A DNA stretch of 64,000 bases from Streptomyces coffeae (lineage in GTDB: Bacteria; Actinomycetota; Actinomycetes; Streptomycetales; Streptomycetaceae): positions 310,001 through 374,000 of the forward strand of contig NZ_JAERRF010000006.1 in NCBI RefSeq assembly GCF_016741875.1. The letters are read 5' to 3'. The notes under the pieces are model-generated. The model had not been told where the DNA came from and made no database searches. It saw only the letters and a list, made by a program, of their open reading frames with translations. Shown in pieces: positions 16,073 through 25,051 of the stretch. Position numbers and translations under genes: made by a program. Within the stretch, counting starts at the first letter, position 1. Each line of letters starts with the position of its first letter.

Positions 16073-16603
16073 ATGACCCCACAGAGCACCCAGCCCCAGG
16101 TATCGGCGAAGGAGCTGACCGGCCTCCTCGGCGAACGACTGCACCACGAGGTGGTGGGCTACGCCACCGGCAGGACCGACGCCGGACCGGAGTACGCCGA
16201 GCGCCAGGTCCTCGAATGCCTCCGCTACCTCTATCTCGTCTCCCGCCACCGCGACCGGCTCAGCGGGCTCTTCCTGCCGGTCGAGCAGGAGATCGACGAG
16301 ATCTGGCACTTTCTGATCCTCCAGACCCGGGAGTACCGCACTCTGTGCGAGGAGCGGCTGCCGGGTCGCTACTTCATCCACCACCGAAGCATCGCCTACG
16401 GGGACTACCAGCGGGAGCCGGGCCGGGAGCGGGCGATCGAGGAGGCGCTGCGCTGGATCCCCCTCTACTGTGCGGCGTTCGGGCCCTTCGACGAGGGCGC
16501 GCTGCCGCACTGGACCGTGGTGCGCTTCCTCCACACGCGGATGAACATGTCGCTGGAGGAGATCTCGGCGCTCGAACCGCTCGAACCGCTCGCCGCCGGA
16601 TAA
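16073..16603 (+). CDS. Small DEIWH-motif protein of the peptide cluster
   Basis: 176 residues, soluble, mostly helical. The central block QEIDEIWHFLILQTREYRTL continues to a Cys, then GRYFIHHRSIAYG. The pattern D-x-x-WH...Y...C...HH recalls the glycine-rich-domain (GRDP/DUF1399-like) proteins, where His and Cys could bind metal, but the similarity is limited and I assign no function. The gene lies 61 bp after the adenylating enzyme and 41 bp before the exporter, all on one strand, so it is likely part of the same operon. It may be a modification enzyme or a binding partner of the leader. No strong ribosome binding site is seen at ATG 16073. Confidence 0.72.
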   Translation: MTPQSTQPQVSAKELTGLLGERLHHEVVGYATGRTDAGPEYAERQVLECLRYLYLVSRHRDRLSGLFLPVEQEIDEIWHFLILQTREYRTLCEERLPGRYFIHHRSIAYGDYQREPGRERAIEEALRWIPLYCAAFGPFDEGALPHWTVVRFLHTRMNMSLEEISALEPLEPLAAG

Positions 16604-16644
16604 CCTGCCGACGGCCGAACGCCGGCCATGTGAAGGGGGAGACC

Positions 16645-17961
16645 ATGAGTGTCACACCGGCCGGGCGGACCGCCCGCGCCTCCGCGGAGCCGGGGGTCAT
16701 ACCCGAGCAGCGACGGGTGCTGACCGTCCTGGTGACGGCCCAGATCCTCAGCGGTGCGGGGATGGCCGCGGGCATCACGGTGGGGGCACTGCTCGCCGAG
16801 GACATGCTCGGCACCACCGGACTCGCCGGTCTGCCCGCCGCCCTGTTCACCTCGGGCGCCGCCCTGGGGGCCATGGCCATCGGGCGGCTCTCCCAGCGCT
16901 GGGGCCGCCGCCCCGGACTGGCTCTCGGCTATGCCACCGCGGCGACGGGGAGCCTCGGTGTGGTGGTGGCGGGCACCGTGGACAGTGTGCCGCTGCTCTT
17001 CCTCTCCCTGGTGCTCTACGGCGCGGGCAGCGCCACCAATCTGCTCGCGCGCTATGCCGGAGCCGATCTGGCGCCACCCGAGCGGCGCGGACGGGCGGTG
17101 AGTACGGTTCTGCTGGCCACCACCTTCGGGGCCGTCCTCGGGCCCAACCTCGTGGGCGTCACCGGGGACCTCGCACACTCCTGGGCCATGCCACGGCTCG
17201 TCGGTCCCTTCCTGCTGGCCGCCGTGGCGTACACACTGGGCAGCTGTGTGCTGGCGGGGTGGCTGCGCCCCGATCCGCTCCGGTTCGCCCGCGAACTCGC
17301 CGAGTGCCGGGCGGCGTCGGAAACCGGCGAGGGGACGGACGCGGGGACCGATGGTCCGGCCACCGGTCCCGCCACCGGGAAGGCCGGTGGGCGCCCCGCG
17401 CCCGGTGTGATCACTGGTGCCACGGTGATGGTCGTCGGGCAGCTGGTGATGATCGCCATCATGACGATGACCCCGGTGCATATGAAGGATCACGGCCACA
17501 GTACCCAGGCAGCCGGGCTGGTCATCGCGCTCCATGTGGGAGCGATGTTCCTGCCGTCGCCACTGAGCGGTCTGCTCGTGGACCGGGTCGGGAGACTGCG
17601 CGTCGCGGCGGCGGGCTCCGCCGTGCTGCTGTCCGCCGGGCTGCTCGCCGCGCTCGCCTCCCCGCACAGCGTGCCCGCCCTGGCCACCGCGCTGGTCCTG
17701 TTGGGCCTGGGCTGGAACATGGGGCTGGTGAGCGCCACGGCCATCATCACCGACGCCGTACCGCTGGACAGCAGGGCGGCCGTCCAGGGGCTGGTCGACG
17801 TCGGGGTGGCCATCGCCGGTACCACCGGCGGGCTGGCCTCGGGTCTGGTCGTGGCGGGCGGTGGCTACGGCTGGCTGGCGGCGGGTGGTGGCATCTTCGC
17901 GCTGACGGTCATTCCGGTCCTGGCCCTGGCCACGCGGCCCCGGCCCCGGCCACAGACCTGA
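16645..17961 (+). CDS. MFS transporter, probable exporter of the peptide cluster
   Basis: 438 residues from ATG 16645 behind AAGGGGGAG. About 12 membrane helices in two halves are separated by a Gly/Thr-rich cytoplasmic loop (about 228-255). The first-half loop signature IGRLSQRWGRRPGLALGYAT (MFS motif A, about 80-99) and its second-half counterpart LLVDRVGRLRVA are clear, so it is a proton-driven major facilitator. Substrate unknown; as the last gene in line after the precursor and two enzymes it most plausibly exports the matured peptide or its small product. MFS exporters are less usual than ABC exporters for ribosomal peptides, which may mean that the released product is small. Confidence 0.85.
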   Translation: MSVTPAGRTARASAEPGVIPEQRRVLTVLVTAQILSGAGMAAGITVGALLAEDMLGTTGLAGLPAALFTSGAALGAMAIGRLSQRWGRRPGLALGYATAATGSLGVVVAGTVDSVPLLFLSLVLYGAGSATNLLARYAGADLAPPERRGRAVSTVLLATTFGAVLGPNLVGVTGDLAHSWAMPRLVGPFLLAAVAYTLGSCVLAGWLRPDPLRFARELAECRAASETGEGTDAGTDGPATGPATGKAGGRPAPGVITGATVMVVGQLVMIAIMTMTPVHMKDHGHSTQAAGLVIALHVGAMFLPSPLSGLLVDRVGRLRVAAAGSAVLLSAGLLAALASPHSVPALATALVLLGLGWNMGLVSATAIITDAVPLDSRAAVQGLVDVGVAIAGTTGGLASGLVVAGGGYGWLAAGGGIFALTVIPVLALATRPRPRPQT

Positions 17962-17989
17962 CACCGGTCCGCCGGTACCGGGCCCGCTC

Positions 17990-18457
17990 TCACACCACCG
18001 GATAGCCGCCGTCGACCCGGATGGCGGTGATCCCGCTGATATGCCGGGCACCGCACCGGTCCTGGGGCAGCACCAGCTGAGGGCCATGGCGGTCCAGCGG
18101 GGTGTCATCGATCCGGGTGGCAAGCAGCACCGGCGCCTGCCCGAAGTCCGGGTCGATCTCACCCCAGGACAGCAGGGCGCGATGACCGTCCGCACCGCTG
18201 ACGGCGATGAGAAAACGCAACCGGTCCTTGCGCCGGGTCCGGTCGAACCCAGGCCCCGCGCCGAGGAGGACCTCATGCAGCAACGGGCCCTCGAAACGGT
18301 GCCGCTGGACACTGCTGGTCGCGCAATCGAAGCTCACCTGCGCTCGATGCTGGGGCCAGTTGAGCAGATCGGCCACCGTCAGTCGGGCCGGGCGGGCGAG
18401 ATCGCCGGTGAGGACGACCGCGGCCAACGGACCGGCGGGCGCGAGGGACTGGCTCAT
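17990..18457 (-). CDS. Sulfite-oxidase-like molybdopterin-binding protein, single domain
   Basis: 155 residues from ATG 18457, 9 bases after GGGAGG; a second ATG two codons earlier is possible. It contains a reduced molybdopterin domain: LARPARLTVADLLNWPQH, then VSFDCATSSVQRHRFEGPLL with the Cys in the position that ligates molybdenum in sulfite-oxidase-fold proteins, and HGPQLVLPQDRCGARHISGI near the end. Most family members are about twice as long and carry a dimerisation domain that is absent here. Electron donor and substrate are unknown. It lies downstream of the Rieske protein on the same strand, separated by a hairpin. Confidence 0.75.
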   Translation of the reverse strand: MSQSLAPAGPLAAVVLTGDLARPARLTVADLLNWPQHRAQVSFDCATSSVQRHRFEGPLLHEVLLGAGPGFDRTRRKDRLRFLIAVSGADGHRALLSWGEIDPDFGQAPVLLATRIDDTPLDRHGPQLVLPQDRCGARHISGITAIRVDGGYPVV

Positions 18458-18509
18458 GGGCATCCACCTCCCGGATGACGGTACCCGCGGCGCCCGTCCG
18501 CGCAAACGC

Positions 18510-18519
18510 ATATGCATAT
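18510..18519. promoter_or_regulatory. Short AT palindrome upstream of the molybdopterin gene
   Basis: ATATGCATAT, a perfect 10-base palindrome, lies 52 bp upstream of the start at 18457 in otherwise GC-rich sequence. It could be part of a promoter or a regulator site; no direct support. Confidence 0.3.
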
Positions 18520-18538
18520 CGAATCCCCTGCTCGAACA

Positions 18539-18578
18539 GCAGATGCGAGCACCTGTCGCGCAAGGTGCTCGCATCTGC
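18539..18578 (-). terminator. Strong hairpin terminator after the Rieske/MBL gene
   Basis: Perfect 16-bp inverted repeat: GCAGATGCGAGCACCT at 18539-18554 and its complement at 18563-18578, 8-base loop. It lies 12 bp past the stop codon at 18591 and separates that gene from the molybdopterin gene. No U-tract. Confidence 0.8.
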
Positions 18579-18590
18579 GGAGAGTTGGAA

Positions 18591-20129
18591 TCAGCGGACC
18601 GGAGTGGCCCTGATGTCATGGCCGTCGGCCGTCAGACAGCGCCCGGTGGACAGGTCATAGCGCCAGCCGTGCAGCGTGCAGGTGAGCACGTCGCCGTCGA
18701 TCTGCCCGAACCGGCCGAGATCGGCGCTCAGATGGGGGCAGCGGCGCTGGATCCGCCAGCCGCCGGTCTCGATGTCCTGGCCGTCGTCCTGGCTCGCGTC
18801 GTAGTAGTTCTCCACGTACTCGATGCGCTCCATGGACAGGCACTTGAAGAACACATACAGGAACTCGTTGTAGGGCCCGATCCGGCTCGCGGTGAACCGC
18901 ATCGACAGCAGCAGACTGTTGGACCAGTCCACCTCACGCCGCGCGATGTTGGTGGCCACCAGATCGCCCGTGGTGGACAGGGTGTAGCGGCAGCGCTCTC
19001 CGTCCCACAGCCGAACCTCCCGCCCCGGGAAGTCGATCACGATCGGCACCTCTCCCACATCCAGCCGAGCCGGGCCGCCCACTCCCGTGCAGATGTGCTC
19101 CGCCCGCGCCAGCAGCGGCTCCCACCACTCCTTCAGCTGCGCCAGCAGCTGGTCGCGGGGCAGCTCGGGGGAGCGCGCGGCGCGTTCGGCGGCCAGCACA
19201 TCCTGCTGTCTGCGGGCGAAGTCCCGCAGATAGTCGCGCTTGTTGCGGAAGATGTGGTCGATCTCCTTGTCGGTGTAGCGGTGGGTGAGCTTGCACGCGG
19301 TGTCCTCCGGCTCCGCGACCGTGCCCGGCAGCAGCAGATGTGCCGGCACCTCCGGCCGCGCCCCGGCCAGTTCACGCAGGAACGCCCGCTGGTCGACGAA
19401 GATGCTCTCGCCGTCCCGGCCGGTGCCGTTGTGCTCGAACAGCGCCTCGTCGAGGAAACACGGCGGTCCCGCGTTGGGGAACACATGCTTCGCCTGCACC
19501 GCGTCGATGTAGCGCAGCGCCCGATCGAACTGGCCCTTCCGCTTGCGTGCGGCGAACTCCTTCTTCGCGGACAGCGGCAGCTGGTACACCATCGGATACC
19601 AGATGGCTCCGGAGAACTGCACGAAATACGCGTCCACCTCGCCGAACTCCCGGATGGCCGCGATGTCCAGCGGATGCGCGTCGTTCTGGTTGAGCAGGAC
19701 GGTCTGCCCGTCGTCGAGCGAGAGCGCGGAGTCGCCGATGGGCCCGTCACCGGGGCCGGTCAGCGCGGTGATCATGATGCGCAGGCCGTCGCGCTCCACC
19801 GGGACACCGGTCCGGGTGCGCAGGAACCGGGTGAATCCGAGGTCCCGCAGTTCACGCTCCAGTTCATCGGTGGCGAAGGCCGGAAGCAGCACCGTGAGGT
19901 CCTTGCGGACATGCCGCCGCAGATTCTCCGCGTCGAAGTGGTCCCGGTGCAGATGGGAGACGTACAGATAGTCGGCCGACCGCCCGTAGTGCGCCCAGTC
20001 CAGGTCGGTGTTGTCCGGGAACGGAAACCATGAGCCGAAGAAGGCGGGGTTGACCCAGGGGTCGCAGAGCACCGAGCCCGCGGCGGTCTCGATGAACAGT
20101 CCAGCATGCCCCAGTCCGGTTACGCGCAT
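18591..20129 (-). CDS. Metallo-beta-lactamase-fold protein fused to a Rieske 2Fe-2S domain (CMAH-like)
   Basis: 512 residues. The N-terminal metal-hydrolase fold carries SHLHRDHFD (His59, His61, Asp63, His64), the dinuclear-metal motif. A middle part of about 200 residues matches no domain I know. The C-terminal Rieske domain has CPH (Cys464, His466) and CTLH (Cys484, His487), the four ligands of a 2Fe-2S cluster. This order resembles CMP-N-acetylneuraminate hydroxylase relatives, with the parts in reverse order, so an oxygen-dependent hydroxylation with iron at the MBL site is conceivable. The substrate is unknown. The start at 20129 (MRVTGLGHAG) is chosen because the fold begins there; upstream extensions look unconserved. 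Confidence 0.85.
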   Translation of the reverse strand: MRVTGLGHAGLFIETAAGSVLCDPWVNPAFFGSWFPFPDNTDLDWAHYGRSADYLYVSHLHRDHFDAENLRRHVRKDLTVLLPAFATDELERELRDLGFTRFLRTRTGVPVERDGLRIMITALTGPGDGPIGDSALSLDDGQTVLLNQNDAHPLDIAAIREFGEVDAYFVQFSGAIWYPMVYQLPLSAKKEFAARKRKGQFDRALRYIDAVQAKHVFPNAGPPCFLDEALFEHNGTGRDGESIFVDQRAFLRELAGARPEVPAHLLLPGTVAEPEDTACKLTHRYTDKEIDHIFRNKRDYLRDFARRQQDVLAAERAARSPELPRDQLLAQLKEWWEPLLARAEHICTGVGGPARLDVGEVPIVIDFPGREVRLWDGERCRYTLSTTGDLVATNIARREVDWSNSLLLSMRFTASRIGPYNEFLYVFFKCLSMERIEYVENYYDASQDDGQDIETGGWRIQRRCPHLSADLGRFGQIDGDVLTCTLHGWRYDLSTGRCLTADGHDIRATPVR

Positions 20130-20298
20130 ACCACAGCACCCCAGCCAGCTAGGCAACATCGGATATGTCAACCGTGTCTGGGTTTTCTGGGATCTGCACC
20201 CGTAGTTGCGCCCCGCGGGTGGCGGCGGTCCGCCACCCGGGTCACCGCGGTGCGAAGGGAGGCACCAAGGCCCCGTCACCGGGTGCCGGAAACGCGAT

Positions 20299-20342
20299 GG
20301 GCCGCCGCCACTTCCGGTGGGATCCGGAAGCGGCGGCGGCCC
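20299..20342 (-). terminator. Hairpin terminator after cbtA
   Basis: Arms of 19 bases with a single A/C mismatch (GGGCCGCCGCC-A-CTTCCGG against CCGGAAG-C-GGCGGCGGCCC), 6-base loop, 19 bp past the stop of cbtA. Confidence 0.75.
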
Positions 20343-20361
20343 GAGCGTTCGGCCGCGGGGG

Positions 20362-21144
20362 TCAGCGGGCGGCGGTGGCGGCGCTGTTCGCGCCGGTCGC
20401 CTCCGCCGTCCGGGCAGCCGTACCGGCCGCCGGACGCGGGGTGAGCTGACGCTCGGCGAGATGGCCGAAGATCAGCCCGAAGGAGGCCCACAGGGTGCAC
20501 TGGACGGTGAGGGCCGCCAGCCGGAACTGCCACAGCAGGGTCGCCGGGAAGTGCTCGGGCACATTGCTGTACGACGGGAGGAAAGCGTAGGCCAGCCCGA
20601 CGGCCGCCACGAAGGCCACCGAAGCGGCCACGGTGGCGTTCCAGTTGCCCAGCCGCGGTGCGAGCCGCTTGCCGAGGATGACCGCGGCCACTGACAGCAG
20701 CACGCCCAGCACCACCATCAGGAAGTACAGCGCGGTCCGCTGGTCGAGGGTGGACGGGTCGCCGACGGCAGGTGGATTGGCCGGATACTTGAAGAAGGGC
20801 ACCAGGTACACCGCCACCAGCGCGCCGAGCGAGACCAGCGCGGCGGTGGCGCGCGGCCCGAACCGTCCGATGCGGCCGAGGGCCACACAGACGGCGAGGG
20901 ACGCGATGCCGCCGAAGGCGACACCGTAGATCAGCACACCGGTGGCCAGACCAGCGGTGGACTGCATGGTGCGGCTGACGAGTTCGACGCCGCCGTGCTC
21001 ATGGCTGTGCGCCTCCTCGAAGGAGATCGCCGAGTCGATGCGCGGCTCGCCCAGCAGATACGCGACGACGAGGGCCAGCGCCCCGGCGGCGAGGCCCGCG
21101 AGCATGCCCCGGACGAGCAACGCCCGGACGGATATGGAGTTCAT
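20362..21144 (-). CDS. cbtA: Cobalt transporter membrane subunit CbtA
   Basis: 260 residues from ATG 21144. Six or so membrane helices (first MLAGLAAGALALVVAYLLGEP). A His-rich loop after helix 1 (SFEEAHSHEHGG, about 41-52) suits metal capture. The order cbtB then cbtA, with 49 bp between, and a cobalamin riboswitch upstream match the known CbtAB cobalt-uptake systems predicted from B12 regulons. The C-terminal 30 residues are an Ala/Thr-rich tail without evident function. It would import cobalt for B12 synthesis; no energising subunit is nearby, as is usual for this family. Confidence 0.88.
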   Translation of the reverse strand: MNSISVRALLVRGMLAGLAAGALALVVAYLLGEPRIDSAISFEEAHSHEHGGVELVSRTMQSTAGLATGVLIYGVAFGGIASLAVCVALGRIGRFGPRATAALVSLGALVAVYLVPFFKYPANPPAVGDPSTLDQRTALYFLMVVLGVLLSVAAVILGKRLAPRLGNWNATVAASVAFVAAVGLAYAFLPSYSNVPEHFPATLLWQFRLAALTVQCTLWASFGLIFGHLAERQLTPRPAAGTAARTAEATGANSAATAAR

Positions 21145-21193
21145 GACGGTTCCGCTTCCCCTGAACTGGGATGTGACGAGGGTGGGGTCGGGG

Positions 21194-21415
21194 TCAGTGG
21201 CAGGGGAAACCGAGCAGGTGACGACCGTCGTGCACCCACTCGTGCACATCCTCGCCGGAGACGAGAGCGGTGGCACCCTGCTCCGCGCCGACGAAGTAGA
21301 GCAGGACCAGCATGAGGATGCCGAAGAAGACGGCCCAAGGGGCGATGGCCTTGAGTGAAATCGGGGTGATCTCCGGCACCGGCTGGGCGCTGGGTGCGGG
21401 AACGGACTGAGCCAT
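21194..21415 (-). CDS. cbtB: Cobalt transporter small subunit CbtB
   Basis: 73 residues from ATG 21415, behind GGAGG. One membrane helix (APWAVFFGILMLVLLYFVGAE). The C-terminal metal-binding signature has several His: VHEWVHDGRHLLGFPCH. This small size, single helix and His tail are diagnostic of CbtB. It is the first gene of the cbtBA operon; its leader carries a cobalamin riboswitch, so uptake of cobalt should fall when B12 is plentiful. Confidence 0.9.
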   Translation of the reverse strand: MAQSVPAPSAQPVPEITPISLKAIAPWAVFFGILMLVLLYFVGAEQGATALVSGEDVHEWVHDGRHLLGFPCH

Positions 21416-21460
21416 GGTCGAACCTCCTGGGGAACACGCGTCCCGGTCGTGGGTACTCGA

Positions 21461-21575
21461 ACGACGGCGCCGGGTCTGACTCGTCCGGCGGCGGCCCCCG
21501 GGTGCGGGGTTCTCCGACGGACACACAGTGGCGCGACCGTGCCGGGCTCTCACCGGACTTCCGTCGCGCCGTCGT
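21461..21575 (-). promoter_or_regulatory. Cobalamin riboswitch in the cbtBA leader
   Basis: Read on the minus strand: P1 strand ACGACGGCG (from 21575), GGAAGTCCGGTGAGAGCC, then CACGGTCGCGCCACTGTG containing the B12-box core GCCACTG, and a closing GAGTCAGACC before the complementary P1 strand CGCCGTCGT (to 21461). The 9-bp P1 pairing is perfect. At 115 nt it is shorter than classical types and resembles the compact class. The cbtB start is 46 bp downstream. Confidence 0.85.
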
Positions 21576-21674
21576 TGTCATGAGACGGTAGCGCGTGACA
21601 GTCGTTCACCGCTACGGCGCGATACCAGAATGTGCGCCCCTACATGGGCGAATGGTGCAGACGAGGGGGACAAG

Positions 21675-22244
21675 GTGGTGCGTATCACGCTGGTGACGCC
21701 CGCGGTCAACGCCGCGTTGCGGCAGGTGAGGTTCGACGACGCCCCGCCGGACCCGTCGGCCGCCCGCCGCGCCGAGGCCGCCGCGGGCTCCCTGCCGCGC
21801 CACGACATCAGCCTGACCGCCCCCTCCGAGCGCTGCCGCTCCACCGCGACCGCGCTGGGTCTGGACGCCGCGGTGGAGAAGGGGCTGCGCGATCTGGACG
21901 TGGGCCGCTGGCGGGGCCGCTCGCTGGACGAGGTCGGCCGCCGGGCACCGGAAGAGGTGGCTGCCTGGCTGGCCGATCCGGCGGCGGCCCCGCACGGTGG
22001 CGAATCACTGCTGGAGCTGCTGGACAGGGTCGGGGGCTGGCTGGAGGGCCGGGCCGGGCACGAGGAGAGCGTGCTCGCCGTCGCGGACCCCCCGGTGGTC
22101 CGGGCGGCGCTGGTACACGCCCTCGGCGTGCCCGCCCCGGCCTTCTGGCGGCTGGACGCCGCCCCGCTGACCGCCACCGAACTCAGCGGCCGCTCCGGGC
22201 GCTGGAATCTGCGCTGCGGGCGGCCGCTGACGGCGGCGGAGTGA
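21675..22244 (+). CDS. Histidine-phosphatase-fold protein lacking the RHG motif
   Basis: 189 residues from GTG 21675 (or the next codon, GTG 21678), behind GAGGGGGA. The fold is that of phosphoglycerate-mutase-like phosphatases: [19 protein letters not shown] (about 52-70), [17 protein letters not shown] (about 76-92) and [18 protein letters not shown] (about 110-127) align with CobC-type enzymes. The N-terminal LVRHGET motif, which supplies the phosphorylated histidine, is replaced by LVTPAVN, so classical catalysis is not expected. It is divergent from the cobalt genes and next to metE, and CobC enzymes act in B12 synthesis, so a B12-linked role is plausible. Confidence 0.75.
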   Translation: MVRITLVTPAVNAALRQVRFDDAPPDPSAARRAEAAAGSLPRHDISLTAPSERCRSTATALGLDAAVEKGLRDLDVGRWRGRSLDEVGRRAPEEVAAWLADPAAAPHGGESLLELLDRVGGWLEGRAGHEESVLAVADPPVVRAALVHALGVPAPAFWRLDAAPLTATELSGRSGRWNLRCGRPLTAAE

Positions 22245-22253
22245 GCCGGACCC

Positions 22254-24578
22254 TCAGCCGGTGCGGCCCGGCAGTGTGGCCCGCACCTCCCGGGCGGCGG
22301 CCACCAGGTTCTCCAGCGAGGCCCGGACCTCGGGCCAGCCACGGGTCTTCAGCCCGCAGTCCGGGTTGACCCACAGCCGTTCGGGCGGAACGGCCATGAG
22401 CCCCCTGCGCAGCAGGGCGGCCGCCTCATCGGCCCCCGGCACCCGCGGTGAGTGGATGTCGTAGACGCCGGGGCCGACCTCGCGCGGATATCCGGCCCCG
22501 GCCAGCTCCCCGGCCACCCGCATATGCGAGCGCGCCGCCTCCAGGCTGATCACATCGGCGTCGAGGTCGTCGATGGCCTGGAGGATGTCACCGAACTCGG
22601 CGTAGCACATATGGGTGTGGATCTGGGTGTCCGGGCGCACCCCGGAGGTGGTGAGACGGAACGCCTCGGTGGCCCAGGCCAGGTAGCCGGGGCGGTCGGC
22701 GGCCCGCGGCGGCAGAGTCTCCCGCAGGGCGGGCTCGTCGACCTGGATGACCGAGGTGCCGGCCGCCTCCAGATCGGCCACCTCGTCGCGCAGGGCGAGC
22801 GCCACCTGCCGGGCGGTCTCCGCGAGCGGCTGGTCGTCGCGGACGAAGGACCACGCCAGCATGGTGACCGGGCCGGTGAGCACCCCCTTGACCGGCCGGT
22901 CGGTGAGCGACTGGGCGTACGCGGTCCAGCGGACCGTCATCGGCTCGGGGCGGGAGATGTCCCCGGCCAGGATCGGCGGGCGGACATAGCGGGTGCCGTA
23001 CGACTGGACCCAGCCGGACCGCGTGGCCAGATAGCCGGAGAGCCGCTCCGCGAAGTACTGCACCATGTCGTTGCGCTCGGGTTCACCGTGCACCAGGACG
23101 TCGATCCCCGCCGTCTCCTGGAAGGCGACCACCTCCCGGATCTCGGCCCCGACCCGCTCCTCGTACCCGGCGGTGTCCAGCCGTCCGGCCCGCAGCTCCG
23201 CACGGGCGGTGCGCAGTTCGGCCGTCTGCGGGAAGGAGCCGACGGTCGTGGTCGGCAGCAGGGGCAGCCGCAGCCGGGCGCGCTGGGCGGCGGCCCGATC
23301 GGCGTACGGCAGGGAGCGGCGCGCGTCGGTGGCGGTGACGGCGGCGGTACGGGACCGTACGGCGGGGTCGCGCGTCAGCGCGGACCCGGCGCGGGAGGCC
23401 AGATCGGCGCGGTTGGCGGCGAGCTGTGCGGCGATGGTGTGCGTACCGTCGGCCAGCCCGCGGGCGAGGGTGGCGATCTCGGCGGTCTTCTGCCGGGCGA
23501 ACGCCAGCCAGCGCGCGATCTGCGGATCCAGCTCGCGCTCGGCCCCGGCGTCCAGCGGGACGTGCAGCAGCGAGCAGGACGCGGACACATCCACCCGGTC
23601 GGCGAGGCCCAGCAGGGTGCCCAGGGTGGACAGCGAGGCGGCCAGATCGTTGATCCACACATTGCGGCCGTCCACCACCCCCGCGACCAGCCGCTTGCCG
23701 GGCAGCCCGCCCACCGCGGCGAGATCCTCGACCTGGGCGGCGGCCGGTCCGGTGAAGTCCAGCGCCAGCCCCTCGACCGGGGCCTTGGCGAGCACCGGCA
23801 GCGCCTCGCCGAGCCGGCCGAAGTACGAGGCGACCAGCAGCCGGGGCCGGTCGGTCAGGGCGCCCAGCTCACGGTAGGCGCGGGCGGCGGCGTTCAGGTC
23901 GGCCGGGGTGCGGTCCTGGACCAGCGCGGGTTCGTCCAGCTGGACCCAGGTGGCACCGGCCGCCCGCAGATCGGCCAGCACCTCCGCGTACACCGGGAGC
24001 AGCCGGTCCAGCAGGGTGAGCGGGGCGAACGAGCCGTCCACCCCGGGGGCGGGCTTGGCGAGCAGCAGATAGGTGACCGGGCCGACCAGGACCGGGCGGG
24101 CGGTGTGGCCGAGTGCCAGGGCCTCCGCCAACTCGGCCACCTGACGGGCGGAGTCGGTGCGGAAGACGGTGTCCGGCCCCAGCTCCGGCACCAGATAGTG
24201 GTAGTTGGTGTCGAACCACTTCGTCATCTCCAGCGGGGCCACCTCGCGGGTGCCGCGGGCCATGGCGAAGTAGCCGTCCAGCGGATCGGCTTCGACGACG
24301 GCGCGGTGGCGCTCAGGGACGGCGCCCACCATCACACTGGTGTCCAGGACGTGGTCGTACAGCGAGAAGTCACCGGTGGGCACCTCGCGCACCCCGTCAT
24401 CGGCGAGCCGGCGCCAGTTGGCGCGGCGCAGCCCGGCGGCGGTGCGGTGCAGCTCCTCGGCGGTGACCCGCCCCTTCCAGTACCCCTCGACCGCCTTCTT
24501 CAACTCCCGGTTCGCCCCTTGGCGGGGATAGCCGTACACGGTCGCCGTGGCGGTCGTGGCCGCGGACTCGGTTGTCAC
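22254..24578 (-). CDS. metE: Cobalamin-independent methionine synthase
   Basis: 774 residues, normal MetE length, from GTG 24578 (AAGGAGAG upstream). It has two related barrels: the N-terminal one (about 1-390) and the catalytic one (about 430-774). Zinc and substrate motifs are visible: [13 protein letters not shown] at the start of the catalytic barrel, [12 protein letters not shown] with the zinc-ligand His and Cys, and [11 protein letters not shown] with the second zinc-ligand Cys. It transfers the methyl group of 5-methyltetrahydropteroyl-triglutamate to homocysteine. A cobalamin riboswitch in its leader shuts it off when the B12-dependent MetH can work. It ends 9 bp from the convergent phosphatase-fold gene. 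Confidence 0.97.
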   Translation of the reverse strand: MTTESAATTATATVYGYPRQGANRELKKAVEGYWKGRVTAEELHRTAAGLRRANWRRLADDGVREVPTGDFSLYDHVLDTSVMVGAVPERHRAVVEADPLDGYFAMARGTREVAPLEMTKWFDTNYHYLVPELGPDTVFRTDSARQVAELAEALALGHTARPVLVGPVTYLLLAKPAPGVDGSFAPLTLLDRLLPVYAEVLADLRAAGATWVQLDEPALVQDRTPADLNAAARAYRELGALTDRPRLLVASYFGRLGEALPVLAKAPVEGLALDFTGPAAAQVEDLAAVGGLPGKRLVAGVVDGRNVWINDLAASLSTLGTLLGLADRVDVSASCSLLHVPLDAGAERELDPQIARWLAFARQKTAEIATLARGLADGTHTIAAQLAANRADLASRAGSALTRDPAVRSRTAAVTATDARRSLPYADRAAAQRARLRLPLLPTTTVGSFPQTAELRTARAELRAGRLDTAGYEERVGAEIREVVAFQETAGIDVLVHGEPERNDMVQYFAERLSGYLATRSGWVQSYGTRYVRPPILAGDISRPEPMTVRWTAYAQSLTDRPVKGVLTGPVTMLAWSFVRDDQPLAETARQVALALRDEVADLEAAGTSVIQVDEPALRETLPPRAADRPGYLAWATEAFRLTTSGVRPDTQIHTHMCYAEFGDILQAIDDLDADVISLEAARSHMRVAGELAGAGYPREVGPGVYDIHSPRVPGADEAAALLRRGLMAVPPERLWVNPDCGLKTRGWPEVRASLENLVAAAREVRATLPGRTG

Positions 24579-24739
24579 GGAACTCTCCTTCGCGAGCACT
24601 CGTCATGGGGTCCCGGGACCGGGCCGAGGGTGCGAAGGGATGGCGAGGACGGCGTGACACCGAAGGTGCCCGCCCGCGCCGCCGACCCGCCCTCGAGGTC
24701 ACCGAGACATCCGCGCACGGCCGTCCGCGCACGGGCAGT

Positions 24740-24920
24740 GGCAGGTCTTCGGACTCACGGGCGCGCCTGTCGATCCTTCAGGCACCTACTGGCCGTCGCT
24801 TCCCAGACCCGGCCGGGCCCAGTGCGTATGACGGCGGTCGTTCCCGCTCACCGCTGCGGGGCAGTCCCGGATTCCCACCGGGTTCCCTCTTACGACGCGC
24901 CTGCCTGGCGGACAGGGCGA
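24740..24920 (-). promoter_or_regulatory. Cobalamin riboswitch in the metE leader
   Basis: Read on the minus strand from about 24920: AGAGGGAACCCGGTGGGAAT, then CCGGGACTGCCCCGC (the conserved B12-box region), and a terminal GTGAGTCCGAAGACCTGCC ending at 24740, the classic 3' signature of AdoCbl riboswitches. About 160 nt of expression platform separate it from the metE start. The 5' boundary is approximate. Confidence 0.93.
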
Positions 24921-25051
24921 ACCAGCTGCGCGGCCCAGCCTAGGCGCTCGGCGCGGCCGGGGGAAACGGCCCCGCCGGCACGGGAGTTCGCTCCAGCGGA
25001 ATGATCTCTACAAGTCATCGCGACCGATGTGGGAAGAGGGAGCTGAACCGC

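Noticed and set aside
22452-25004. An 850-residue plus-strand frame opposite metE
   Set aside because: It covers metE and its riboswitch in antisense; the composition (G, R, Q, H, V) is that of a shadow frame.
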